A stretch of DNA of 64,000 bases from Selaginella moellendorffii (lineage: Eukaryota; Streptophyta; Lycopodiopsida; Selaginellales; Selaginellaceae), in the NCBI RefSeq assembly GCF_000143415.4, contig NW_003314304.1:72905-136904 (forward strand). The letters run 5' to 3'. The translations under genes were made by a program, and so were the position numbers. The notes below the pieces were generated by a model. The model was not told where the DNA came from, did not search any database, and worked only from the letters and a program-made list of their open reading frames with translations. This document shows, in pieces, positions 45,087-60,400 of the stretch (position 1 is the stretch's first letter; each line of letters starts with the position of its first letter).

Positions 45087-46895
45087 ATGAGGTCCGTGGC
45101 ACTAGCTCTTGGTAACAGCTTGAGGTCCCGATGGATGGCGGTGGTGGCAGGCATCTTCATCATGTCCGTCTCAGGTTCCATCTATGCGTTTGGAGTTTAC
45201 TCCGCCGCTCTCAAGCGAGCTCTCAACTATAACCAGAAGACTCTCACCACCGTTGGCTTCTTCAAGGACTTCGGCAACATTGGGATCTTTGCTGGGATCA
45301 TAGCGGACCTCTGCCCGGCCTGGGTGGTGCTCTCCATCGGCGTGGCTTTCAACTCTGTTGGCTATCTCATGATCTGGCTGGCCATGACTCACCGCACCCG
45401 CGCTCCGGCTCTCTGGCAAATGTTCGTCTACATCACCATTGGAGGGAATTCCGTGGCCTTCACTCACTCCGGAGCTCTCGTCACTTGCGTCAAGAACTTC
45501 CCACTCCACCGGGGGATGATAGTCGGGCTTCTCAAAGGATTCCTGGGCCTCAGCACCGCCATCCTCTCGCTCTTCTACCGGGCCATCTATGGCGACCACC
45601 CGAGCTCGTTCGTGCTGCTCATCGTCTATCTCCCGCTCGCAGTGATCCTGAGCTTCATGTTCTTCATCCGCCCCCTCCCAGTCCCCTCGGACGGAAAGAT
45701 CGAGGACGAGGCCCGGGTGTTTTACCGGCTGCTGGCCTTCGAGCTCCTGGTGGCCGGTTACTTGATGCTGGTGATCCTCGTGCAACACTCAGTGAAGCTT
45801 GACAAGGCCGTCAACGGGGGGCTCGCTGGGCTCCTCGCGCTACTCCTGTGTATCCCGTTCGCGATGGTGGTGGCGATGGAGCTGCGGAAGCTCCGAGCCG
45901 AGAAGCCTGTGATAGACGTGGAGTCGAGCAAAGACGAAGGTGGGGACAAGGCTGGTGGTCCGATACTCGACGGTGCATACGGAGGTGGCAGCAAAGACAG
46001 GGACAAAGCACTGGCAAAGGTGGAGCCCCGAGAGTCCTCGGAAGAAGACGAGGCCGTCACTGTTCCGCTGGAGGCTCCACCGCCAGCGCCAGTGCCAGAG
46101 GCAGCGCCAGTACTCCGCCGCCGCAGCATCGTCCAGAGAGCCGGCGAGCTCTTCAAGACGCCACCCATCGGCAGCGACTTCACAGTGTGGCAGGCTCTCG
46201 TCCACCTCGACTTTTGGCTGCTGTCCGCGGCGTCCACCGCGGGGCTGGGAGCCGGGCTCATGCTCATCGACAACCTCGGCCAGATTGGAAGCTCCTACGG
46301 CTACGACGCCGAGAGAACCAACACCTTCGTGTCCCTCACCAGCATCTGGAACTGCCTGGGCCGAGTTGGATCCGGCTTCGTGTCCGAGTACTTCGTCCAG
46401 CGCAGTGGCCTCGCCCGGCCCTTCTTCTTCGCGCTCGCGCTGGGACTGTCCGCTATCGGCTACCTCACCATCGCCCTCGATCTTCCTGGAGCTCTCTTCA
46501 TCGGCTCCATCCTCATCGGCCTGTGCTTTGGCGCGCAGTGGGCGCTTCTTCACATCATCATCTCGGAGATATACGGGCTCAAGTACTACGGGACGCTGCA
46601 AAGCATCATCGCCATGGCCAGTCCGCTGGGGACGTATCTCCTGTCCGTGCGGGTGGCGGGGTATATGTATGACAGGGAGGCCGCGCGGCAGTTGCCGCGC
46701 GGTACTGCGGAGTCGTGCCATGGTACCGTGTGCTACCGGACAAGCTTGTTGATTATGTGCGGGGTGTGCTGCGCGGGGTGCTTGTTGACGCTGGTGATAT
46801 CGGTGAGGACGAGGAGGTTTTACAAGAGGGAGGTTTTCGAGACGCTCAAGGCCAAGAAGATTGAGCTGGTTAATGCCAAAAAAGCATCTAGGTGA
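45087..46895 (+). CDS. NFD4-like / Nodulin-like major facilitator superfamily protein 2
   Basis: Single-exon gene of 602 residues, paralogous to the carrier at 40,314. Shared blocks include RWMAVVAGIFIMSVSGSIYAFGVYS, YNQKTLTTVGFFKDFG, CVKNFPLHRGMIVGLLKGF, LGAGLMLIDNLGQIGSSYGY, SIWNCLGRVGSGF and GLKYYGTLQSI. It has two six-helix halves with a charged central loop (about residues 265-350) that here is Glu- and Pro-rich and lacks the 60-residue duplication of its neighbour. It lies in the plasma membrane or an endomembrane by family; the substrate is unknown. GC content is high at third positions. The start MRSVALALGNSLRSRWM fits the family start. Confidence 0.9.
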   Translation: MRSVALALGNSLRSRWMAVVAGIFIMSVSGSIYAFGVYSAALKRALNYNQKTLTTVGFFKDFGNIGIFAGIIADLCPAWVVLSIGVAFNSVGYLMIWLAMTHRTRAPALWQMFVYITIGGNSVAFTHSGALVTCVKNFPLHRGMIVGLLKGFLGLSTAILSLFYRAIYGDHPSSFVLLIVYLPLAVILSFMFFIRPLPVPSDGKIEDEARVFYRLLAFELLVAGYLMLVILVQHSVKLDKAVNGGLAGLLALLLCIPFAMVVAMELRKLRAEKPVIDVESSKDEGGDKAGGPILDGAYGGGSKDRDKALAKVEPRESSEEDEAVTVPLEAPPPAPVPEAAPVLRRRSIVQRAGELFKTPPIGSDFTVWQALVHLDFWLLSAASTAGLGAGLMLIDNLGQIGSSYGYDAERTNTFVSLTSIWNCLGRVGSGFVSEYFVQRSGLARPFFFALALGLSAIGYLTIALDLPGALFIGSILIGLCFGAQWALLHIIISEIYGLKYYGTLQSIIAMASPLGTYLLSVRVAGYMYDREAARQLPRGTAESCHGTVCYRTSLLIMCGVCCAGCLLTLVISVRTRRFYKREVFETLKAKKIELVNAKKASR

Positions 46896-48400
46896 GAATT
46901 TGTACACATTATATCAAAATTTAAGACAAAAGAATTGTCTTAAGCTTTAAGACAAAAGAATACATAAACACATATATGGCAGTTTATTTTTATTTTGAAT
47001 TGCACACAATCTCATTTTGCTTAGAATAATAACAATTGAAAAGTGATTGTGGGGATGCCAAATACGAATTCAATCTATGTCAGTTGGGATTGCCAAATCA
47101 AATATGAAATGTTTTTTGGGTGTAAAATTGGGTGGAAAAATTGGGTGGAAATTGCATTAAGTAGCAGAATGTCAATCCACTCGCAATCGTCAACAACTAC
47201 ATGCACCTAAGTGTTAATCTAGAGTGTGATTGATCTCTACCTTAGAATTATGAAATTATCAATGGATTGAAAAGATTATAGCACTGTGTGGCATGTTAGA
47301 TGAGATGGGTTTTAGCTGCTGTCTACTGCCTGCTGCACCAATTCAGCAACAGCATTGCCATGTTAGAGTGCTCTAAACAATTGGTTTGGATTTGTCAATT
47401 GTTATTACTACAAGCAAAATATGGAGGCTTTAGATTGATGGAAGTTTATGGCCAATACTCTTTGGCATAATGTTTGGTTTAGCTGGTTTCAAATCAAATC
47501 TATAGATCAATAATCTCATCATGCATTTTTCCCAAATTGAAAAAGAGGACTCACTTTTCTTGTGAGTCAACTAATGCATGTTATAACAAATTCAAGCAAC
47601 ACATGTATGGCAATTGTGATTGAGCATGCCTGTATTATATGTGCATGCATACATTACATGTTTTCACACATGCACATGTGGATTAATTTTTTTAATTTTG
47701 AGTTGTATGCAAAAATATTAACTTTTAGATTGCAGCTGAAACATAATTGTATGTATAATTTTTGTGTGCATGGAGCATGAACTAATGCCATGTCATCTTA
47801 AACAACGTTATGTCATTACAAATTTAATAAAGGATTTTTTTTTCATTCTTGTGTCATTGAGTCTCCTATCATTCTGCATAGTTATGCTTCATTTATCATG
47901 ACTTTGAAGTGTATTTTGATATCTCAAGTGTATTTTGATTGTACTGCACCCTAATGTAATTTGTTTATAATAAGGTGCCTTAATTTAGGTAGCAATTAAT
48001 TAGCTTATATGTAATTGATGAATGTAAAGGTGAGGGTAAAACATTTCTTTAGATGCTTGGGGTGTTACGTAAAGTAGTTTTTCCATGACCAAGTGAATCT
48101 TATTGTAATTGCAATAAGGCATTAACTTCATTGATTTCTTGTGTTCCTTTGCTTTTTATGGCTTTTTTGTTTCTCCATGTGCATCCCTGCTGACATATTT
48201 GTGTTTAAAACACATAGTCACACCACCAAAATAATGTTTTTCAAATTGCTTAAGTTCTGTAGATGGTGCCATCCCAACTAGATAACCACATGCAATCACG
48301 TTAATAATACTTGAATTTCTTAATTTACCTTTATGGGATAGATGAACCGAAATTCTCGACTAAAATAGAATATTCTAATTTTCCAGAATTTTTTAAAATT
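46896..48400. other. Intergenic, no gene seen
   Basis: About 1.5 kb of AT-rich sequence between convergent genes (carrier 2 plus, YAK1 minus). The open frames are short (up to 72 codons) without family features. I see no tRNA or retroelement. Confidence 0.65.
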
Positions 48401-48640
48401 CTTATTCGTCGTTTAGTTTGACCCGATTCGATCAAACCTTTAATGTGGCTTCAGCGAGCGACTTGGATTGAAAACTGAATGCCTTGCCTGCCAGTTAGAT
48501 CCACCTAGCGTCATTAGTCGTAGGCCCAAGGCTGTCTGGAACTGGAACTATTCCAACCACTTGTTCGTTTGATACGGGCGGACGGGGATATGATCCAGCA
48601 ATAAACCTGGCAAAAGAAAAAGCAAGAGAACAGATAGTGG
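48400..48640 (-). pseudogene. Duplicated last exon of the YAK1 kinase gene
   Basis: It repeats about 49,040-49,300. It shares GCGAGCGACTTGGATTG, the CACCTAGC..TCA words and the exon encoding FIAGSYPRPPVSNEQV with its splice acceptor. Here the frame continues past SNEQV for about 20 other residues before a stop. It could be a dead duplicate or an alternative last exon of YAK1, since it lies downstream in the right orientation. Confidence 0.65.
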
Positions 48641-49199
48641 AGATCTCAGATAGCTCTAGAGAGCGCCATAGCCTGGAATTAGTGGAGGAAAGGCAAAAAG
48701 GAGGACGCTGCAAAATGGCGGAGCTCCGTGATCAATGAGTCATTCATTTTCATTCATTCATATATTGTTTTCATATATTCATGCTTCTTGGGGACCATGT
48801 AAACAGTATATGAATGAAGCTTTTGGGCCATGAACGAGACCAGTAAGACATTTTGTAGAAACCATTTTTATTTCCTCGACACGACAGCGAAGCACCGCCC
48901 TGTCCGGAAACACGAGGCAAACCAGTGCCGTACATAAAATATCTTAAATTATCTTTTAAAATATTCTAAAATCCATTTTTCTTCGTCGTTCTTTCGATGG
49001 TCATCATCGTGCGCTGGTCCCATGCAATCTCAAGCTTCCTTGTTTCTTATTCGTCGTGTAGTTGAATCGATCATATACTTTTCGTACCTTAGCGAGCGAC
49101 TTGGATTGGAAACCGAATTGCTCACCTAGCATCATCAATGACCGGCCCAAGCGCAACCAACACCACCACCAGGAACTGGACCACGCTCTTTAAAATCTC

Positions 49200-52747
<3,548 letters not shown>

Positions 52748-53301
52748 GCCTCAAATACCGAAATTCCTGCCGTGATCCTCCAGGAGCCTCATTTTGCCCA
52801 GCCGATCCTTCCACAGCAGCCTGCCCTGCTCGATCGTCACGGCCACGCAGCGCAATCCCCCCAAAACCCTAGGCGCTCCCCCCATATTTCCTCAAACCCT
52901 GAGCATGGCGCTGCGCCAAAATCCCTCTCATCCCAGCGTCGCGGGCCTCACCCTAGCGCGATCGATCCAGCCGCCGCCGCCGCCGCTGCCGCCACTCCAG
53001 CTTGCCGCAGCTCCGGCCGCCATAGCTCCTCCACGCATCCCATTGACATTGCTTCTCGACATCATCTTTGTATTTTGTTTTTTTATCCCAGGGCTAACTG
53101 AGGACGCAAAACCCGCAATGCAATTTTGTGAACTGCCACGCCGGACGCCACGCCACCCAGAGCATCTAGACACGTCGCCGGATTGTGCGGCCGCGCCAGC
53201 GCCACGTCACACACAAAAGTATATCCACGAACAATCCGCCAAACTTTAAAATCCCGCGAACTCTCACGCTCTCTCTGTTTCTTGGAAGTGTTTCTCTCAA
53301 C
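52748..53301. other. Intergenic region upstream of YAK1
   Basis: It lies between YAK1 (start 52,747, minus) and the end of OEP64 (minus). It holds CCG-rich repeats near 52,970-53,000, typical of a plant leader. Several open frames occur without family features. Confidence 0.5.
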
Positions 53302-55819
53302 CTAGTCAAACAAAACCTTCTTTAATCGCTTCACTGCATCGAGGGCCGTCCTGTTTGTAGGCTCCAAGACGAGAGCTTGCCGAAAATCTATCAAGAAAAA
53401 CCATAGAAAATGGAAGCATTAGCACCGACGATCTAAAAAAATCGCGAGAAAACAAAGATACCGTCGTGCGCTTCGTGGTAAGAGCCCAGAGCTTCCCTTG
53501 CAGTGCCTCTTCTAAGGTACGCTTTAACATTCTGTAACACACGTACACGCAAATGCCATGAGTGCTTATAGATAAGAACACACAAACTTTGACAAATGCG
53601 TACCTTCTTGTCCAGATCAATGGCCTTGCTGCAATCCTCCTCAACTTGTAGGAAGCTGCAGCCAATAAAAAATAAACAGATTACACGTCCTGAGCTTGCC
53701 GGCCAAATGTTGAAAAAGAAAAACGTAAAAAAGAGACTTTTTCTTTCTTTTACCTGCACATCGAGAGATGAGCAACAGCCCTGTTGTTGTAGTACGTGCT
53801 GTTCAAAGGATCTAAGCGAATAGCTTCCGAGTAATGGCTGACAGCCTTGTGGTAGTCCTTGTTCTTGAAAGCGAGATTTCCCTGCAATGCAACGCAAAGG
53901 TCAGTTGAGATCTATACTATAGAGAGGTGGCGTACGAAAGTACCTTCTCTTTCGCGGCTTCCGCCGCGTTTGTTTTCGCGTTAACTAGCGGCAGCGCACT
54001 GTTTTTGAGGTCCTCTTTCACCATCACATGCAGTGCAAGGACCGCATCAAGTAAAAAGCGATCACCACCTTGTCTTGCCATTACCGAGAATGCAAGAGGC
54101 GCATCGTCAAAAGTCCCTACAGGCATCGACACCTAGAAAGGAAAACGAAGTTTAAGTCTGCATATACGGAGGACCACACAGCCTCACCTGACAGCAGCCG
54201 GACATCCCAGCAATCGCAAGCAACGCAAATGCTTTTTCACGATAGTCATCCAGCGCTTTTCCCTTCGTGTTTAGCTTTGGTGGTGGACCAGGAGTTGTGG
54301 GAAGCACAAGTAGAACATCGTCCTGCAAAGCCACCTTGGCGTCAACAAATGCGATAAACATCATGATATACTTGCCTTCATAAGATCGCTCATTGCAGCG
54401 AACACTTCAGCCTTCACACTCATAGCAAGAACAATTTCCTCTGCAGTGGTCTTCAATGCGGCTCTTACTCTTTCGAGAATACCAGGTCCCAGATCTGGGT
54501 TCACTCCGCTCAGCCAAGCTTCATGATTTGTCTTGAATTCAAACCTGAGATGGCAAACAATAAATGAAGCGGTTGCAAGAAAACAGTACCTCTGTATCAA
54601 ACTGAGAGCTTTCGATAATCCTACAAGTGGAGAAGACGCTGTTTCATCGCAAAAGGCCTGCAGGCTGGGTGACTTGCTTAGGAGATATGGGCCAATATCC
54701 ATGTTAGACATTGTTTTTTCTGCAAAACGCGCCGAAGTTGGTTCTCTAATCTGAGTAAACACAACCACTTACTACCAAGCACCCGTTCAAAGCATCGGGC
54801 AACGACCGCCTTGGTTCGCTCCGGAGGAGCAGAGCTGAGGGTAAAGCAGTCATCTGCCATGATCACCCGTTGTGGTTGTCTGGGTTCCATGAATGGTTGC
54901 TGCAGCAAAGCGTAGCCAACTTGTCGAAGAACATTCGGCTCCTTTGCAAACCATCCTGACATTACAGAATCAAGACATATAACATGAACTTGAAAAAAAA
55001 GGCCTACCAACGGTATCAAAGCTCTGAGCCATCGGAATAACTCCAGACGTCGAGATCGTTCCATGCGAAGGTCGGAACCCGATGATGCCACAGAAGGCAG
55101 CAGGAACTCTCACACTTCCGCCAGTATCAGTTCCTAGACAAACATACCTGCTTAAGCTAAGACGATTTAAACAACTTTAACTCACCTAGAGCAAAATCAA
55201 CTAGGCCAGCAGCCACGGCCACAGCAGAACCGCTAGAAGACCCACCCGGGACTCTGCTCGGTGACGCGGGATTGATAGGCGTTCCATAATGCTTGTTCTC
55301 ACCATTGATACTGCTCGCAAAAGAGAATCGAAACTGTGTAAGCACCTAGTTCTCACGAAAAAGAATCACCTGTAAGCTAGCTCATCCATATGCGTCTTTC
55401 CAATGCACGCCGCTCCAGCACGAACAAGGAGCTGGACAACGAAAGCGGTTTGTGTCGCGGGTCCATGGGTCTTGAGCCAGTCGGGGTTTCCAAAACCCGT
55501 GATAAACCCCTCGATATCAAAACTGGAAAGAACACACGCACAAGAAAGCTTTGTGACGCAGCACAACAAAGAGAACATACATGTCCTTGACGGCGAAAGT
55601 GAGCCCGGCGAGCGGCGGCGGAGCTCTGGGAGGCGGCGGGGCTGGCGGCGGATTGAGCTCCAGGTACTGGATGAATGCCCCGTTGCCGGCGCGGACGCCC
55701 TTTCGCTGGCGCCGGGAGAAGATGAGCAATCCGGCAATGCCAATTCCCACAAGCACCAGCAGGTTTGTGGAAGTGGACATCGCCCGCGGCGAGAAGGATT
55801 TCCAGCTCTCCGCGCTCAT
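53302..55819 (-). CDS. OEP64: Outer envelope protein 64 / Toc64-like amidase-TPR protein
   Basis: Toc64/OEP64 proteins sit in the chloroplast (or mitochondrial) outer membrane and dock Hsp90-bound precursors through a TPR clamp. About 13 exons can be joined. The N-terminus has one membrane segment ([16 protein letters not shown]) followed by Arg/Lys. The amidase domain runs from [16 protein letters not shown] through [24 protein letters not shown] and [11 protein letters not shown] to GCCQVSMPVG. Three C-terminal TPR motifs follow ([18 protein letters not shown]..., [11 protein letters not shown]..., [18 protein letters not shown]...). The stop is at 53,302-53,304. The Lys-Ser-Ser triad of active amidases is present, unlike the angiosperm Toc64-III proteins I recall. 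Plastid versus mitochondrial targeting cannot be told from sequence. Confidence 0.93.
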
Positions 55820-56148
55820 ACAAGCATGCTTTTCTCGTCAATCGCCAAGAGACCCCCCCCCCCCCTCTCACCTGGAGAATCGTCTTTCCCCCAAAACCCT
55901 AGCAATCTCTCACTGCCGCCATACCTAAGAACCAGGAGAGTGAAAATATCTCTCGCCAGACAAATTTCCCTTCATTACATGCCCTATAGAAAAACGGGAA
56001 ATATTCCTTGATACCCTCAAGAACCCTAATTCGCTGACCCGGAGAATATTCTTTGATACCCCTCAAGAAACCTAACTCTAAAAAACCAAGAAAGACAAAT
56101 ATTTACAGCGTCTCACTTGCGCCGATCGATCGATCGATCGATTCACGA
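55820..56148. other. Spacer between USP and OEP64
   Basis: It serves as promoter region of OEP64 (minus) and downstream region of the USP gene. A C run at 55,855-55,864 and a (GATC)n run at 56,122-56,141 lie here. No clear TATA box. Confidence 0.5.
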
Positions 56149-56754
56149 TCAGACCTGCGCAGCGGCGGGAGGATTATCAGCCGCGGCATCGCCATCCTCG
56201 CTCTTGGTCCCCGCCAGAGCATCGTTGCTCAAGCCGCCGCCGCCGCCAGCGCCATCGCTCTCCTCTGGAAATCTCACCACCACCACCGGGCAGACGCAGT
56301 GCTGGACGCAGTAATCGCTGACGCTGCCCAGCCGCCCCTTCCTGGCGGGCGGCTTGGAAGCCCCAAACCCCCGGCTGCCCAAGATGAGGGCATTCACGCC
56401 CAGGCGCTCCACCTCGAGGCACAGCCGCTCCTTCATGTCGTGGTCCTTGACAATGTGGATTTTGTGTGGGAGCTTGGATTCCAGCAGCGGCCGCGCCAGA
56501 TCCAGGCTCTTGGACGACGTGAATGCGTCGAAATCGTCCTCCATCTTCTGCTGGGATTCCTCGTCGTCGAAGGACACGGCGTGGTCGACCACGCCCCAAT
56601 CGGCGCCATAGAGAACGCTGGTGGGGCGGACATGAAGGAGGATCACGCTATCGCCCGGGCGGAGATAGTTCTCCACCGCCCACCGCACGGCATACGCACT
56701 CTCATCGCTCAAATCCACCGCGATTGCGATCTTCCTCTGCCCGGTGCTCGCCAT
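56149..56754 (-). CDS. Universal stress protein A-like protein
   Basis: Single-exon gene of 201 residues with one USP domain (residues about 6-163). KIAIAVDLSDESAYAVRWAVENYLRPGD is the first strand and helix, VILLHVRP the second strand. The ATP-binding signature is GSRGFGASKPPARKGRLGSVSDYCVQHCVCPVVVV, of the G-x2-G-x9-G-S type. USPs of this class bind ATP and act in stress responses; the partner is unknown. A Gly-rich, acidic tail of about 35 residues follows, longer than in many USPs. The start codon lies 139 bp from the ATG of the small plus-strand frame at 56,893, so the promoter may be bidirectional. Confidence 0.92.
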   Translation of the reverse strand: MASTGQRKIAIAVDLSDESAYAVRWAVENYLRPGDSVILLHVRPTSVLYGADWGVVDHAVSFDDEESQQKMEDDFDAFTSSKSLDLARPLLESKLPHKIHIVKDHDMKERLCLEVERLGVNALILGSRGFGASKPPARKGRLGSVSDYCVQHCVCPVVVVRFPEESDGAGGGGGLSNDALAGTKSEDGDAAADNPPAAAQV

Positions 56755-56892
56755 ACTCCCCCCAATCCAACCCTAGCTCTAGAGAATTCCTAGATCTTGC
56801 TCACACTTCCATGAATGCCATATCCAAATCCCTAGGTTATAATTTTTAGGGTTCTAGGGAAAGCGCAATATATTTTGCTCGTTTGCTCGGCT

Positions 56893-57374
56893 ATGGCGGA
56901 GGAGGGGAGCGGCGGCAGCAGGGGCAGGATGGTCGATTCCGTCGGGAGGCCAATCGCGAAGCCTCGCCCTCACCGCTGCGACGATCGGCTCGAGGACTTC
57001 ATCAATGTGCGTAAGCTGCTGCCCGCATTCTCGTTTGTCAGGGTTTTCTTCTGCTTCTTCTTTCACGATTTTAGCTCTTCTTTGTTGCATTGTGGTGATC
57101 AGTCGCTTTTTGAGGGCTGGAGCTGTGTGCCTGGGCGTGCAAAACTTTGGTGGCGATGCATGCGCTCTGAGCCTGGGTATTTTCTCGATCTCTAGTGCTG
57201 TCTTCTTTTCTCTGTTTTTTCCTCTGTGATGAATGTGATAAGCTTGCAGTCAAGAGCCAGATGATCCTTACGTTTACCACGAACCGAAGCAGCGTAAATT
57301 TTTTCTTTCTTCATTTTCTTTTGAATCGTCTTGACATTGTTGCTTTGTTCTTATGGTTTTTGCAGGTAAATAGT
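56893..57374 (+). CDS. Possible small gene upstream of RecG
   Basis: I do not recognise it. ATG at 56,893 opens a conserved-looking start (AEEGSGGSRGRMVDS, then GRPIAKPRPHRCDDRLEDFIN). A second likely exon at about 57,250-57,292 encodes EPDDPYVYHEPKQ, and a third holds an early stop in every frame. The product would be about 60 residues. The first intron needs a non-standard donor to keep this frame, which is the main weakness. It may instead be a 5' leader of the RecG transcript. Confidence 0.3.
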
Positions 57375-57401
57375 AGATCACAATGTCAGCTTTAGTAGAA
57401 G

Positions 57402-60400
57402 ATGACGCAAATGATAGAAGTTTGGCCAACAAAGACGATTCTACGAGCTTGTAGCTACAAGAATCGGCGCTGCATGAGCTCGGTGTCGTTAGTGGCACAC
57501 CGCAGGTCTCTACCCTTTAGTGTTTTTGGAGAGTTTAGATGTAGTTCCCCAAAATTGTGGTGGCTATCTGCGACGCTTGCTGGTTAGTATATCATTTTTA
57601 CTTTGACAGGTCATAACCAGTTCTTTATCCAGGGCGTAACTGCCGGTTTTGTACTTCGTCAGGTGATTCATCGAATGCATTCGTAAGTCCTGTTATTTTT
57701 TCTTTTATTTTTTGTAAGAGAAATTCTTTCACAGAAGATCGACGATTCGAAGCTTGTCAAAGCTATTGTCTACGAGGCTACCAAGGGCTTTTGCAATTCC
57801 GCTGGCAGTACAAGAAAGTAAATTGTTCTTTCTTTGTTTTTCTGGTCTCTTACTTACTTTCAGGTTTAGCGACTTTCTACGATCGCAGCTTTCAATACAT
57901 GCTGAGAGAGGAGAAAGAGACTTGAAAAGTTTTGAAGTCATTCAAAATTTGGCCCAAGATGCTCAGTCTTACGGTCAAATGGACTGTGAGCAGAGAATTC
58001 AACTCCTTGACAGGGTATTTCACTTGAAACCTATGATGTTTTGAGTGAATGTGAATGTACAGGTCGCGCAGATCCAGGGGTTTTCTTGCGCCAGAGATAT
58101 TGTTGATCACGAGATTGCAGTGGTCGAAGCTTCTCAAGATCTTTCTCATGAGAACTGCGTGAAAAGGGATGAAGGTATTTCATCTTCCCAAGCTTTAACT
58201 CAGAACCCTTCGATTGTGTATGGAAGCAGTGAGCCAGTTGATCTTTTTAGCTCAAAAAAGATTGTGGTTCGCCCAGCGAAGCAAAAGCCGGATGTTAACA
58301 AAGCTATACAAAGTTCAAGCAAATCACTACTGGAGTTACCTCCAAGCAAAGAACAAAGCCAGCCATCGCCATCCCAACGTACTAAGAGCGTGTCCAGTTT
58401 GCTATATCAGGCCTCAGAGACCAGAAGCATTGATACAGAGAACGAGAGATGGAAACTGGACACGCTAATAAGCGACATGAAATGCTTCACGCCATATCAA
58501 CGATCGCAGCTACAAGAAAACGGCTTTTACACGGTAAACGTCGCATTCTCCTCGAAAGTGTCTGACAAGTTTTTGTTTTAGGCTCGTAGTCTACTCAACC
58601 ATTTTCCTCGTGCTCATGTGAGCTTTGAAAGCCCCACCGACACTTTGGAGGATGGACAATCTGTGGCATTGTTTGGGACAATTGTTATGACCAGGTAAAA
58701 CTATTGTGACACGTCTTCAAAAACTTACTACGGGACACGTTTCTGCAGGGCCTCGAAAATCAAAGACACTCTGGCTATGCTTGAAGTCATTGTGAACTGT
58801 AAGATTGCCCAGGAATGCCTAAGGCCTTGTGATGACGAAGTTGATGAAAATACCGTATTCCTGCACATCAAGAGGTTCTTTCAAGGCCCACGTTTTACAT
58901 CGAGCTGGTTTTTGAACAAAACGGCCTCGGGTTACCCTGAAGGTTCCAAAGCAGCAGTTAGTGGCAAGGTATTGCATCGCACACTTTGATATTGCTTAAC
59001 AGTTTCTTCTCACCTTACAGGTGAAAGCGATGAATAGAAAATCTCACTTTTTGCTAAAAGAGTATGCGGTTAAAGTTATTGACGGCGAGGATTTTGACCA
59101 GCTTCGAAACGACGGAGAAGCATATCCTGTGTACTCATCGAAGGGTCTTTTAAATCCGAAGAAGATACAAGTGTTTATACAGAGGTAATTAACGCAAACC
59201 AGTGCAGCTGATTTTTGAAAGCTGCATAGGTTGCTGAAAGGATTACCGACGGATATAGATCCTCTTCCCACTGAAGTGCGAGACAAGTACGATCTTCTGA
59301 GTATAGAACAGGTTTGTCTTTATTAACGTTGTTGTTTCTACTTACATGCCTCCATTTCAGGCCTATTCCACCCTTCATCAGCCTACTAATCTCCAAGGGG
59401 CAAATGTAGCTAGGCGAAGAATCGTGTTTGACGACTACTTCTATCTTCAGGTCTAGTAAGATTCTAGTGAACCATGAGGCTGATGACCATATATATCTTA
59501 CAGTTGGCGTTTCTTCTCCAAAGAAACTGCTTGAGAGGAAGTACCGTAAACAATGAGCTGGAAATGGATAAGTGGTCATCTCTAAGTCTGAAAGTCTTGA
59601 ATGCGCTTCCTTTCAAGTTGACTGCTGGGCAGATCAAGGCTGCCTCTGAGATCATGTGGGATTTGCGTCAGCAAGCTCCAATGAGCCGTCTCTTACAGGT
59701 GCATATTTTGTTCCTTGCTTTGGTATGCTTCTGACTTCACGTTCATTGCAGGGAGATGTTGGCTGTGGGAAGACTATAGTGGCATTTCTCGCACTTCTTG
59801 ACGTGGTCAGTTCAGGATACCAGGTATTTTTCATGAAATTCGTCACCTTTCTATACTAATACCGTATCGCGCAGGCAGCTCTTATGGCACCCACGGATTT
59901 TGTAGTCTCGCAACATTACAAACAGTTCCTGTCCTGGCTTGAAGTGCTGGATGAGAAGGATAGACCAAAGATAGCGCTTCTTTCCGGATCTTTAAGTGCG
60001 GGTGAAGCTCGTCTAGTCCGAGAAGTGAGATTTACTCAAATTTTTCTGCTTATTACATTTCTTTTCCTTCCAGGGTATCGCCAACAGAGAAATCTCTCTA
60101 ATTCTCGGTACGCACGCTCTTATATCCAATTCGACTAATTTCCCGGCGCTGGGACTGGCTGTTATTGACGAGCAGCATAGGTTTGGTGTTGGACAGAGAG
60201 ATCGTTTGAAAACGGTACGCATTTTCTTAAATGAAGGCTGATCTTCTGAGATAGCGTTGTTGGCAGGCACACGCTTCTGAGGCCGTCGAGCCGGATCTGG
60301 ACGATGCTGATCTGGAAAGAGCGAGACTGGCGAGCACTACACATGTTTTGCTCATGTCTGCTACGCCGATTCCTCGTTCACTTGCCTTAACGTGTCATGG

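Noticed and set aside
45840-46907. 355-codon minus-strand frame opposite carrier 2
   Set aside because: Antisense shadow of the paralogous carrier; no family match recognised.
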